This document shows, piece after piece, positions 1 to 8,042 of a stretch of DNA of 8,919 nucleotides; position 1 is the stretch's first letter, and the number at the start of each line of letters is the position of its first letter. The translations under genes were made by a program, and so were the position numbers. The notes below the pieces were generated by a model. That model was not told where the DNA came from. It was given only the letters and a program-made list of their open reading frames with translations, and searched no databases. The DNA comes from Bacteroidota bacterium. Its GTDB lineage: Bacteria > Bacteroidota > Bacteroidia > Chitinophagales > Saprospiraceae. The stretch is taken from NCBI GenBank assembly GCA_008501835.1, contig QQUB01000558.1:1-8919 (forward strand), in the 5' to 3' direction.

Positions 1-33
1 GCAGTACCAGTACCAGTTAGCAGTACCAGTAAT
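1..33. repeat. Short CAGTAC tandem repeat
   Basis: Five 6-7 bp units follow one another: CAGTAC, CAGTAC, CAGTTAG, CAGTAC, CAGTAAT (2-33). The tract runs to the window edge, so its full length is unknown. It shares the string accagtaa (25-32) with the 7-bp repeat tract at 8430-8464. No reading frame or other gene remnant is visible in bases 1-91. Confidence 0.6.
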
Positions 34-91
34 AATGCGTAGTTGAGGAGAGTGAAATCCTGGACATGAAATGTCAGGGCCTGAAACCAAT

Positions 92-240
92 ACAAAAAAA
101 ATACCCCGAAAGCTATTCCACATATTCACAAAACCTTTTGAACAGTAACCGGGAAACAACTTTCAGGGCAATTTATTAAATCACCTATTAGTAGTTATTG
201 AGATATTTCGTTTGAAGATCAGGACTTGTTTATATGGCAT
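92..240. repeat. Dispersed intergenic repeat, copy A (uninterrupted)
   Basis: Bases 102-215 align without gaps to 8050-8163 (offset 7948) with about 13 differences in 114 positions, roughly 89% identity. The alignment resumes more weakly (about 75%) from 213-240 against 8325-8352. Copy A is therefore the continuous form and copy B the interrupted one. The repeat is non-coding in all frames examined and contains the long hairpin annotated separately. Mismatches are mainly transitions. The family's genomic copy number cannot be judged from one window. Confidence 0.85.
94..170 (-). terminator. Terminator-like hairpin plus T-run in repeat copy A
   Basis: Arms 102-122 and 150-170 pair over 21 positions around a 27-nt loop. 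Fourteen pairs are Watson-Crick, six are C-A or A-C on the + strand and hence G-U in a - strand RNA, and one (120/152) is a mismatch. On the - strand the stem is followed at once by eight T (complement of 94-101). This is the layout of a rho-independent terminator for leftward transcription, although the loop is unusually large. Leftward transcription here could only serve a gene outside the window or an antisense transcript from the region upstream of the EEP gene. Confidence 0.45.
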
Positions 241-321
241 CGCCTAAAAATTTTCACCCTTGCTGATTGGTTTCCGGATCACAATTCAAGGCATCATTTA
301 TTTAGATTTTTTTAAAACTCA

Positions 322-396
322 TTGATCGAACGGTTGATCCAACGGTTTATTCCCAAAAGACTTGCCTTTGGATAAACCATCTGGTCATTGGATAAA
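322..396 (+). promoter_or_regulatory. Paired direct repeats upstream of the EEP gene
   Basis: Bases 322-333 (ttgatcgaacgg) and 334-345 (ttgatccaacgg) are a head-to-tail 12-bp repeat with one difference. The 9-mer ttggataaa occurs at 368-376 and again at 388-396, exactly 20 bp apart. Both pairs lie 66-140 bp upstream of the start codon, where operator sites would be expected. A loose resemblance to the Bacteroidota -7 box (TAnnTTTG) is seen at 426-432 (taatttg), but its spacing is off by one, so no promoter is called. The rest of 241-461 shows nothing else recognisable. Confidence 0.3.
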
Positions 397-461
397 GGAT
401 TAAGCATCAAACCAAAATTAGGAGATAATTTGGGTTCAAATTCAAAACAAAAATTGAAATA

Positions 462-3400
462 ATGAATACCGAATTAACTAACCTCACACACGTTTCCTTA
501 TTAAAGAAAACAAGCAGCTTGATCTTTCTTTTTTCTTTTTTCATACTGTCTTTGGTACAAGTATCCTATGCGCAATTTCCAAACTTTTACTGGAATACCA
601 CTTCTCCAGATGACTACTGGGTTGCACCGGTTGACAACAGCCTTTATGTGCGGAATAATTCAAAATATGACTACGAAGTAGTTTCCATAAAGAAGGTGAG
701 CAATAATCAATCTATTGCCAGTAGTATCGACCTTCCAAAAGGGCAAATTACCCATATCCTTAACTACGGCTCAATTTCCAATAAAACGAAATGGGAAATT
801 GAAATCAAAAGAAAAAACAGTGGCAGGTTTGATTTTATTTTCAGTACGGACTTTGACCACCCTTTTCCAAGTAGCTTTGGCGAGGATAAAATAAGTGGAA
901 AAACTTATGGAGAAGTCACTTATGGTGATATAATCCAGGTTAAAACCCTGTGGCAAAGTTCTGCTATATTAACAATTGGTGATGACTATTTTGGTGAACG
1001 TGGGCCGACCAGGTCAGAAAATCCGAATGAAATAACAGTCACGAGCTATAATGTATTCCTGGGTACGGATAGTAAACCGGAAATATGTGATCGTGGGAAG
1101 CACCTACGGGAGGCCCTGGCGGCAATGGAAACCGATGTCCTTGTGCTGCAAGAGATGAATCTCCGCGAAACGAATTGTTCAGATGGCCTGGAATTGGCGG
1201 CTTACCTTTGGTCAGGTGAGGAAGGTTCAGACAATGAAGATGAAATTACCGATGACCCCTATGCAGGCGCTGGCGGATCATACGTGGAAGACGCAACTCC
1301 AAATGCGGAATGGGTACTAAAGGGAGGTTCGAAAATGAGTCCGAAAAAGAATGGAGCATTTCCTTATATAAGCCAATTCACCAGTGGCCTGCCTATGATT
1401 GGAATTAATGGTGAATCCAGAACCGGAGGAGGCGTAATTCTAAGTAAATACCCTCTTGAATTAATTGACAACATTACATTCGAAAATCTTAAATACATTG
1501 GAGGACTGGAGGAACAAAAAGGTTTTCTAGTTGTGCGGATCAACAAAAACGGTCAGGATTATTATATACTCAATACACATACTCAAAAATCTGGTGACAT
1601 AGGTATTCAGAATGACCAAATGCGTCAAATCAGAAACTATTTAAGGAACCTCCAGTCAAGTATCCCTTCATGTTCCCGGGTCATTATTGCAGGTGATTTT
1701 AATTCAGACCTGAGAACAAATACTATTTTATTAAATAGCATGAGCACATCCAGTGATGATGAAATAGGAGGGTTTCAATATTTCGAGTATGATAATGACG
1801 AGGACACCTATTTTGCGGATGATCGTGCAGGGCATATTACTTTTTATAATCCAAAAGACCCTTCCCCGGATGCTAACGGATCATACGGCCGACAGATCGA
1901 CTGGGTTTTATATGCCAGCCAGCCAAATTTCGAAAAACCAAAATCAGGCAGTGCACATGCTTTCCCTGTAAGAAATATCAAATCAAAATTCGTTGACCTT
2001 TCTGACCATCTTGGAGTAACAGCTACTTATAAATACAGCCAACTCGAATGCCCGGAAGATATTACAGTATTTACTGAAGCAGGCCAGTGTAGTGCCAATG
2101 TTTCCTGGACCCCACCGACAATATCTTCAGATTACTGTTCTACACCAAATATCCAGGGTACTCATAATCCCGGACAAAGCTTCCCGCACAATACCACTGT
2201 GGTAACTTATTCGGCTGATAACCGAGAGGATTGTTCTTTTCGTGTAACTGTGAAAAATTACAGGTTATCCAGTTGCCCTGACAATATTTCGGTTTCCATG
2301 GATCCTGGAAAAAGGACGGCGACTGTTAATTGGACGGCACCGACACTTATTACTGATAATTGCAGTGCACCAACCTATAACTTGCCCAATATAACAGCTT
2401 CTCACAACCCTGGACAAAAATTCCATTTAGGTTCAACAGAAGTTGAATATACTGCAGGTGACCTCAACTGTTCCTTCACAATAACGGTTGCGGATACGGA
2501 ACCTCCTCAAATTACCTGCCCTGAAAATCTTACCCTTCCGACAGACCCTGGTTATTACTGGACGGACTGGGTAGTGGAAGGAGTTTCTTATTCTGATAAT
2601 TACAGTGAGAACTATAATATAACCACCAATTATGAAGCATACAGCCCGGTAAATGGAGATCCATTATATCGTTTCCGCAACCAATCAAATAAATTCAGGT
2701 TTGAGATGGGCGTTAATAATATCACTGTAAATGTAACAGATGAAGCCAATAACTCCAGCCAGTGTTCTTTCCAGTTGACAATAGAAGATAAAGAACCACC
2801 AGTAAACAGCTGTGAAAACTGGAGTCGGGTTATTGCAGGTGATAACCCTTGTTCCCAGGGATTTCTTTATTTCTCCACGATATCTTACGATGATAATACA
2901 AATGTACCCGGCCTTGGCAATTCGGAACCATTGCCAGTAACATATACGCTTCGAGGTAAGGAGGTCAACAAAGAGAATTTCCCATATTTCGAATATTTTA
3001 AAACTCAAATCCGAATGCGCAATTTTCGTCCTGGAGTCCACACATTGACAAAAACAGTTACCGACCCAAGTGGAAATAGTGCTTCCTGTGACTTTACAAT
3101 TACGATAATTGATACCATTCCTCCTTCGATAAAATGTCCAACTGGCATCTATGATTTTGGATCTTTAACAATACCCGCTGAAAATAATGATTGTGGTATA
3201 GCAGCTAAATTTCATGCTCAGGCAGGGGACAATTGTCTTCCTAAACCCCAAATCAGTTATTCACACCCTCCGGGAAGTTTTTTCCCTGTTGGCGTTACAA
3301 CCGTTACGGCTACAGCCACCGATGGTTCAGGTAACAGCTCCAGCTGCACATTTGATATAACGGTGGAAGATATGTCCAAGCCAGAAATAACCTGCCCTGC

Positions 3401-4346
3401 CGGTCCTACCCTCGATTGTGGAGCGGATACAAGTATAGCCACCCTCGGCAGTGCTACAGCTACTGATAATTGTGAAATTAAAGAAATAACGAGCGTTGAT
3501 AACCTGATTGAACATTGTCCAGGTAACTATACGCTTAAGCGGACCTGGACTGCTGTGGATGTCCATGGAAATAAAAAGTCATGTAGGCAAAACATATACT
3601 TAATTGACAGATTTGTACCTGAAATAACCTGCCCTAAAAACATCACTGTAAGTTGCGATATCGATCCTGCTACAAGTACCGGACTGGCAACTGCGACCGA
3701 CAACTGCGATCCCAACCCAATAGTAACCTGGTCAGATAAGGTTCAACGTGGAGGGTCTATGTATTACACTGTAATAAAGCGGACCTGGACTGCAGAAGAT
3801 GGTTGTGGCAATTATTTCAGTTGTGAGCAGACCATCCGAAGAAATACTATTCCTGTTATTGAAGATGCCCTTTCAAGCGATCTTGATGGCGATGGGATAA
3901 CTGATACATTGACCCTTGGAGTGAGTGGTGCTTACCTCACAATCGTCCCTGGTAGCGGTGATATGATGAAAAAATTATTTCCCGCTTCAGGAACTACACC
4001 AAAAGGATTGAAACGGGGTGGTGCTATAATCGATGCAAATGGTATGAAGAATCCCAAATCTGCTTACAGCCAAGCCAGGTTGACCAACCCATTGATTGAA
4101 GAGGCCTTAAAATTAAACATTATTGTTCGTCTGAATCCGTCAATTGGAATGACCAAGTTAAGTACTTTTGATTGTACTATGGCCTCGATCGTCAAAAGTC
4201 ATTTAAAACAGGATCCTGACATAAATGGCCTCATTAGAATAACGAATATAGCGTTGAATAATACAATTCTACAAATGCCCCAGCATACCAGGGCATTATA
4301 TGATTATTTAAAGTGTGTTAATGATACTTTGTCGATTTGTAATTGA
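462..4346 (+). CDS. Secreted EEP-family phosphoesterase/nuclease with HYR module array
   Basis: The 1294-residue product starts with a signal peptide (about 1-38; hydrophobic stretch, then VSYA before QFPN). Residues 39-190 are beta-rich and unassigned. An endonuclease/exonuclease/phosphatase domain (about 193-525) has all hallmark positions: N197 (SYNVF), E231 (LQEMN), H373 (NTHTQ), D412 and N414 (AGDFNSD), D480 (QIDWV) and D515-H516 (SDHLG). An acidic insert near 251-275 separates E231 from H373. HYR or HYR-like modules begin near 527, 604, 684, 781, 890, 975 and 1054, most opening with a CP motif and closing with CSF/CTF-type strands; HYR modules are known as adhesion folds. A DLDGDGITD calcium-type loop lies at 1140-1148, followed by an unrecognised 145-residue C-terminal domain. 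No T9SS sorting domain is seen. Family membership predicts metal-dependent phosphodiester or phosphomonoester cleavage outside the cell; DNA, nucleotide or sphingomyelin could each be the substrate. The start is the only Met before the signal peptide, and an A-rich leader without Shine-Dalgarno precedes it. It stands alone and is convergent with the next gene. Confidence 0.88.
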   Translation: MNTELTNLTHVSLLKKTSSLIFLFSFFILSLVQVSYAQFPNFYWNTTSPDDYWVAPVDNSLYVRNNSKYDYEVVSIKKVSNNQSIASSIDLPKGQITHILNYGSISNKTKWEIEIKRKNSGRFDFIFSTDFDHPFPSSFGEDKISGKTYGEVTYGDIIQVKTLWQSSAILTIGDDYFGERGPTRSENPNEITVTSYNVFLGTDSKPEICDRGKHLREALAAMETDVLVLQEMNLRETNCSDGLELAAYLWSGEEGSDNEDEITDDPYAGAGGSYVEDATPNAEWVLKGGSKMSPKKNGAFPYISQFTSGLPMIGINGESRTGGGVILSKYPLELIDNITFENLKYIGGLEEQKGFLVVRINKNGQDYYILNTHTQKSGDIGIQNDQMRQIRNYLRNLQSSIPSCSRVIIAGDFNSDLRTNTILLNSMSTSSDDEIGGFQYFEYDNDEDTYFADDRAGHITFYNPKDPSPDANGSYGRQIDWVLYASQPNFEKPKSGSAHAFPVRNIKSKFVDLSDHLGVTATYKYSQLECPEDITVFTEAGQCSANVSWTPPTISSDYCSTPNIQGTHNPGQSFPHNTTVVTYSADNREDCSFRVTVKNYRLSSCPDNISVSMDPGKRTATVNWTAPTLITDNCSAPTYNLPNITASHNPGQKFHLGSTEVEYTAGDLNCSFTITVADTEPPQITCPENLTLPTDPGYYWTDWVVEGVSYSDNYSENYNITTNYEAYSPVNGDPLYRFRNQSNKFRFEMGVNNITVNVTDEANNSSQCSFQLTIEDKEPPVNSCENWSRVIAGDNPCSQGFLYFSTISYDDNTNVPGLGNSEPLPVTYTLRGKEVNKENFPYFEYFKTQIRMRNFRPGVHTLTKTVTDPSGNSASCDFTITIIDTIPPSIKCPTGIYDFGSLTIPAENNDCGIAAKFHAQAGDNCLPKPQISYSHPPGSFFPVGVTTVTATATDGSGNSSSCTFDITVEDMSKPEITCPAGPTLDCGADTSIATLGSATATDNCEIKEITSVDNLIEHCPGNYTLKRTWTAVDVHGNKKSCRQNIYLIDRFVPEITCPKNITVSCDIDPATSTGLATATDNCDPNPIVTWSDKVQRGGSMYYTVIKRTWTAEDGCGNYFSCEQTIRRNTIPVIEDALSSDLDGDGITDTLTLGVSGAYLTIVPGSGDMMKKLFPASGTTPKGLKRGGAIIDANGMKNPKSAYSQARLTNPLIEEALKLNIIVRLNPSIGMTKLSTFDCTMASIVKSHLKQDPDINGLIRITNIALNNTILQMPQHTRALYDYLKCVNDTLSICN
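3384..3857 (+). repeat. Tandem duplicated module inside the EEP-HYR gene
   Basis: Two successive modules of about 79 codons retain DNA-level identity: gaaataacctgccct occurs at 3384-3398 and 3621-3635, and aagcggacctggactgc at 3537-3553 and 3777-3793, exactly 240 bp apart. Both modules encode the words EITCP, TATDNC and KRTWTA. This suggests a duplication younger than that of the other HYR modules, or gene conversion between the two. Confidence 0.6.
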
Positions 4347-4367
4347 TGGTGGATGTGAAAAAACTTT

Positions 4368-4392
4368 AAAAAGGCATCCTGCCATTTATTTT
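4368..4392. terminator. Possible weak bidirectional terminator between convergent genes
   Basis: A 4-bp stem ggca/tgcc (4373-4376, 4380-4383) with a 3-nt loop is extended by three A-T pairs after one mismatch, and is followed by atttatttt on the + strand and by an A/T-rich tract on the other. It starts about 20 bp after the stop of the EEP gene. The stem is short, so the call is weak. Nothing else is evident in the rest of the 211-bp convergent spacer (4347-4557). Confidence 0.25.
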
Positions 4393-4557
4393 ACCGCTAG
4401 AGCTGTTTATGGAAATCATTAATAAGTGTTTGGGTTGAAGAGTCTGGAGGTGTTTTTCCCTCAAAGCTATAAGCCTTGACGGTCTAGGTTATTGGCACTT
4501 CCATATCTAAATTTAAATTGGATTTTGGAAAAATTGGTTAATCTGACAAACCGGCGA

Positions 4558-5994
4558 TTAATCAACAATCAATTTCCTTGACTTCATATATTTCCCGGTT
4601 CGCATGGTGTAAAGATAAATACCCGGAGGAAGATCGTTTGCGTGAAAAGAGAATTGGTGGACTCCGGCTATTTGTTTTTGATTCACCAATGTTGTGATGT
4701 GTCTTCCATAAAGATCAAAAAGAGAAATATTCACGAATTCGTTATCGGGAAGGGTATAGGTTATAGTTGTCGCATTTTTAAAAGGATTCGGATAATTCTG
4801 GCTGAGCGCATAACGGTTTGTCATCATTTCGGCCGGATCTTTTGTTGCGGTTGGTGAACCTGGGTATTGCATTAAACGGTATAGGTACAAATGCCCCAGC
4901 CCGGCATACCAGATGTTTTTGCGGTTGCTGATGTGATCCAGGTGGTTCCAGGGATAATCCTCTTCCCATTCGATGACATTGGGATGGCACATTACATGAT
5001 AAACTCCACCCGTATTTAATACATCATCAAAAGTTGAGTTTAATAGGATGGTATCCGTGATTCCAGCCCAAAGCGGGCCTACTTCGCGTGACACTCCGAT
5101 TTCCTCAAACATCTCTAATTGGTCATCCCAGTTTGAGTATTGGTGGTACTGATCATAATACATCCGGCTAACCAGGTATTTTTCTTGACTGACCACAGCA
5201 GCAATATCTGCATTGTATTGTCCGTATGGAGCTATCCAGACATATACATATTCATTGTCATCTTTCCGCCAGGCGGCAGGCAGATCCAGGTTATTTATGA
5301 TATCTGCCTTGCTGCCGGCGACTTCCGAAAAAATGGAGCCGTAGGGAATATTTGGATGCGTTTGAGAATGGGAGACTGCTTCCACGTATCCCGAATCAAG
5401 TTGATTTTGAATATCCTCCCATGTGGATGCAGTGCAGCCTTGCGTAACTATTCCAACGGAAAGCCAAAGATGGTAATCCCGGAAAATTCTTGCTGTTCGT
5501 AGGAATTTTTCATTGGACCATTCTCCCCAGTCATCCGCTGAGGAGGTTACTGCCGCATCCCGGTTGTCATAATATTGGGTAATACCCAGACAGGTTGCTT
5601 CCGTATTATTTCCGGTGGCATCGGTGATTTTTAGAAATATGGAATCAGAAAAGGCATCGAACTTAACCGACACATAAGCCATATCATGCTCATAATCAAA
5701 ACGAACGACTTCGATCCCGTTAAAAAAATCGTCGGAGGTTTTTTCTTCGAGCACGGACCACTCCTCCGTTTCGGAAAACCTCCGAAATGCCTGAAGGTTA
5801 TCACTTTCTGAAGGAATCCCGAATTGATAAGTAACAGGATAAGCCAGACCATAGGTATTGTGTAAATCATTATCCACTGCAATAACCGTTTCGCCCATTT
5901 GGCTTAATATGATCTCAATATTTTCAGAAGATTGCGAAAATCCCGGCGTTACCATAAACAGGATTAAGAATAAGGGAAATAGCTTTTGATCCAT
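4558..5994 (-). CDS. Secreted NodB-type polysaccharide deacetylase-like protein with T9SS sorting domain
   Basis: The 478-residue product has a signal peptide (about 1-20, cut near GFS-QSS), a beta-rich N-terminal region (about 25-131), a polysaccharide-deacetylase-like (NodB homology) region (about 135-375) and a C-terminal sorting domain (about 393-478). Visible NodB motifs are SADDWG (D154-D155, in place of TFDDG), HSQTHP (H209, H213; the metal pair) and APYGQ (255-259); H337 in a CHP motif may be the late catalytic His. The Arg usual before PYG is absent. The tail carries YALSQNYPNPF and ends GIYLYTMRTG...KLIVD, the type A signal for T9SS export and cell-surface attachment or release. By family it should remove N- or O-acetyl groups from an extracellular glycan; the substrate cannot be read from sequence. 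It is convergent with the EEP gene and divergent from the lipoprotein gene, so it is probably transcribed alone. Confidence 0.85.
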   Translation of the reverse strand: MDQKLFPLFLILFMVTPGFSQSSENIEIILSQMGETVIAVDNDLHNTYGLAYPVTYQFGIPSESDNLQAFRRFSETEEWSVLEEKTSDDFFNGIEVVRFDYEHDMAYVSVKFDAFSDSIFLKITDATGNNTEATCLGITQYYDNRDAAVTSSADDWGEWSNEKFLRTARIFRDYHLWLSVGIVTQGCTASTWEDIQNQLDSGYVEAVSHSQTHPNIPYGSIFSEVAGSKADIINNLDLPAAWRKDDNEYVYVWIAPYGQYNADIAAVVSQEKYLVSRMYYDQYHQYSNWDDQLEMFEEIGVSREVGPLWAGITDTILLNSTFDDVLNTGGVYHVMCHPNVIEWEEDYPWNHLDHISNRKNIWYAGLGHLYLYRLMQYPGSPTATKDPAEMMTNRYALSQNYPNPFKNATTITYTLPDNEFVNISLFDLYGRHITTLVNQKQIAGVHQFSFHANDLPPGIYLYTMRTGKYMKSRKLIVD

Positions 5995-6034
5995 TGCTGA
6001 AAGATTAGATGTTTGATTGGATTACCCGGCGAAT

Positions 6035-6065
6035 CCACATTTAAGGTGTGGCGGGGTCTCCCACA
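6035..6065 (-). promoter_or_regulatory. Mutually exclusive hairpins in deacetylase leader
   Basis: The segment tgtgg (6047-6051) can pair with ccaca at 6035-6039 (7-nt spacer) or with ccaca at 6061-6065 (9-nt spacer, extendable by one G-C pair past a bulged C), but not both. On the - strand these lie about 40-70 nt upstream of the deacetylase start. Alternative pairings of this kind can act in leader control; with 5-6 bp stems it may equally be chance. Confidence 0.22.
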
Positions 6066-6235
6066 AATGATTATGTCGCAAAGGCCATGGTCGTATAAAT
6101 TTACTAAAAAATGCCGATATATTTTATTGGTATGGATCAAGGCGTCACCTCAGATTTTATTGCGTTGGACTGCTCACAGAGGCAGGAAATAAAGTCTTTT
6201 AGTTTTGAATATGCAGCAGCTTTTCGTTTTAATTT

Positions 6236-6266
6236 CCATTTCCTTCAAAATGTCACCTTGAAATGG
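6236..6266. promoter_or_regulatory. 7-bp inverted repeat upstream of the lipoprotein gene
   Basis: ccatttc (6236-6242) and gaaatgg (6260-6266) form a perfect inverted repeat around a 17-nt spacer, about 70 bp before the start codon. A TTG (6258-6260) and a TAnnTTTG-like tattttta (6284-6291, 7 of 8 positions) lie here, but their 23-nt spacing is longer than typical for Bacteroidota promoters. It is a possible operator or promoter region. Nothing further is recognisable in the rest of the 340-bp divergent spacer (5995-6334). Confidence 0.25.
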
Positions 6267-6334
6267 CTATGATGTTTTTTTCGTATTTTTAAAAGGCAAA
6301 ACCATCATCGCCACTTCATTTAAATTTTTGAACA

Positions 6335-7744
6335 ATGAACTACCCATACCTTAAACCGATTTACCTCTTTTGCATTTGCCTTTTTTTAACTTCCTGTAAG
6401 ACCAATGTGCTGGTGTTGGAGGATGTCATGCCTACGGCACGTTTTCAAAACCTCGAGATTGAATTCGAGCAGATGAATTTTCAGGACTTTAATTTACATC
6501 TGGGGCTCATCTTTGAAGTCCGTAATCCTTATGACAAGGTCTTACCAATCCCGGAACATGAGATGGCATTGACGATAAATGACGACAACAGGCCGGTTAA
6601 ATTGAAAAAGACAGCCCGTAACCTGGCTGCCAACAGCAGTGATACCATTCGATATCAATTTGTATTGGATCCCGCCTTTTTAACCAGAATCTGGGGTAAA
6701 ATTAACAAGCTCTCCTTTTCGTCTGATATCAAAATCAACCTCGATGAATTCGTACATTTTTTGCCTGATTTCGAACTGGGTGTGACCGAAAATTTTGAGT
6801 TGGAAAGCGATAAGCTGAAACCTATTGCGAAAAAGTTGCTTCAAAAAAAAGTGGGTACCCAAAATATCCATTTGAATCATAACACCTTTGTTAAGGTCCC
6901 AACACCTCCCGGTATTAGCCCGGCCAATGAACCGATAAGACTTAACTGGATTGGTGAAATGGATAACCTGGTGGCCATCAATACGATTAAAGACGGGTTG
7001 ACTCCCTTTGGAGATTTGTTGATCAACGGGTCATTGAATAATTTAAAGAACCCTTTTATTGATGCGATGGTTAATTCAACCGTAACCATTCCAACTCCTG
7101 TCTGGAATTGCTGGGACTGTACTACAGAAATAGCAATGGAAGACCAGGTAATCGATCTGTTGAGTCCGCTGGATTCGGATATTGAAGACAAATGGTCGTC
7201 TATTAAATCTATCTTGTACAAGGAACAAAGCATTCCTCTGGCGGATTATTTGGTTGATAATTTTATCAGTACCTATGCAGACGTAAATGCCTCGTCAAAA
7301 TGGCAGGAATTTAAAGCTCAATGGGAGGTATTCAAAAACGCTGATTTGCCGGCCGCTATACCCGGGCCTGACACAAAAGGTTTCGAAATCGTAATTCCTG
7401 TTTTGTTCACAAATAACAATGAATTTCCTATCGATCTTCCTCTTTTCAGGAGTAGTGTTTTTGCTTTTAACAGTGAACCTTTCAGGATGCAAATAAAACC
7501 GAAAGGTATGAGCGAGGTCTCTTTATCCAACATAACGCATATTGAAATTGGAGCAAAACAAAGCAAAACCCTTTACACCGTTTTCACTTTTAATATGCAT
7601 GGTTTTGAAAATGGGATCTTCAGTTTGTTCAATGGTGCTCCTATGAATCCAAATATTGAGGGAGTTATGAGTTATGACATTGGTTACGGGCCCATTTATT
7701 GGAATTACGACTTGAATAATTTGCTTTTTCAATACGATGATTAA
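6335..7744 (+). CDS. Lipoprotein with two LEA14/WHy-like domains
   Basis: The 469-residue product begins with a lipoprotein signal (hydrophobic 6-18, lipobox LTSC with C21 as the lipidated residue). Residues 34-152 resemble the LEA type 2/WHy (water stress and hypersensitive response) fold: beta strands with the hallmark FEVRNPYDKVLPIP (60-73). A second similar domain (about 349-460) carries VLFTNNNEFPIDLP, the same N-to-P loop pattern. Between them lie a beta-rich stretch and a mostly helical segment (about 265-335), plus a CWDC pair (C259, C262) that could form a disulfide or bind metal. No acidic surface-export signal follows C21 (KTN), so the periplasmic face of the inner or outer membrane is the likelier location. 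WHy domains are linked to desiccation or stress protection and to ligand or lipid binding in other organisms; the role here is unknown. It is a single-gene unit, divergent from the deacetylase gene. Confidence 0.8.
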   Translation: MNYPYLKPIYLFCICLFLTSCKTNVLVLEDVMPTARFQNLEIEFEQMNFQDFNLHLGLIFEVRNPYDKVLPIPEHEMALTINDDNRPVKLKKTARNLAANSSDTIRYQFVLDPAFLTRIWGKINKLSFSSDIKINLDEFVHFLPDFELGVTENFELESDKLKPIAKKLLQKKVGTQNIHLNHNTFVKVPTPPGISPANEPIRLNWIGEMDNLVAINTIKDGLTPFGDLLINGSLNNLKNPFIDAMVNSTVTIPTPVWNCWDCTTEIAMEDQVIDLLSPLDSDIEDKWSSIKSILYKEQSIPLADYLVDNFISTYADVNASSKWQEFKAQWEVFKNADLPAAIPGPDTKGFEIVIPVLFTNNNEFPIDLPLFRSSVFAFNSEPFRMQIKPKGMSEVSLSNITHIEIGAKQSKTLYTVFTFNMHGFENGIFSLFNGAPMNPNIEGVMSYDIGYGPIYWNYDLNNLLFQYDD

Positions 7745-8040
7745 AGCGTCGTGAACTGCCTCACCTGGGCACGATCACCGGAGATGTTAGTGCTGATGAT
7801 TTGTTTGGGAATATTTTTTTTGGGGTATTAGGAAGTAAGCCCTTGCCAGGAAGTACTGTTTCTTATATTACCTTTCATAAGTTTGAAGGCGGCATAAATT
7901 ACTTTGTGCTCTTTGTGGCTATGTGGTTCAAAATAGGAAAGGAGCTACGTGAAGCTAAAACGAGAAGGAACCGCAGCACACCGAATACTGAATATCCAAC
8001 CTGCCTTATTGCAACAGCAGAAAAGGCTCCGAAGTTTTTG
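7745..8040. other. Non-coding spacer with heptad-like low-complexity tracts
   Basis: No convincing gene is present. The tract 7902-7929 repeats forms of ctttgtg/tgtgg, and 7967-7996 (ggaaccgcagcacaccgaatac...) reads as loose 7-mers such as cgaatac and tgaatat. A reading frame that is open from 7741 to 8139 runs straight through these tracts and into the dispersed repeat, and has no recognisable protein features. A short hairpin just after the lipoprotein stop (tcgtg 7749-7753, cacga 7770-7774) has no T-run and is not called a terminator. Confidence 0.5.
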
Positions 8041-8042
8041 AC

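Noticed and set aside
2685..3041. 118-codon antisense frame inside the EEP-HYR gene
   Set aside because: It is fully inside a well-supported gene and has no recognisable motifs.
5140..5502. 120-codon + strand frame opposite the deacetylase gene
   Set aside because: The opposite strand encodes clear NodB motifs here; this frame has no family features.
6877..7233. 118-codon antisense frame inside the lipoprotein gene
   Set aside because: It overlaps the segment between two WHy-like domains of a convincing lipoprotein and shows no independent evidence.
7749..7774. Hairpin tcgtg/cacga just after the lipoprotein stop as a terminator
   Set aside because: It has only 5 bp with a large loop and no T-run on the + strand.
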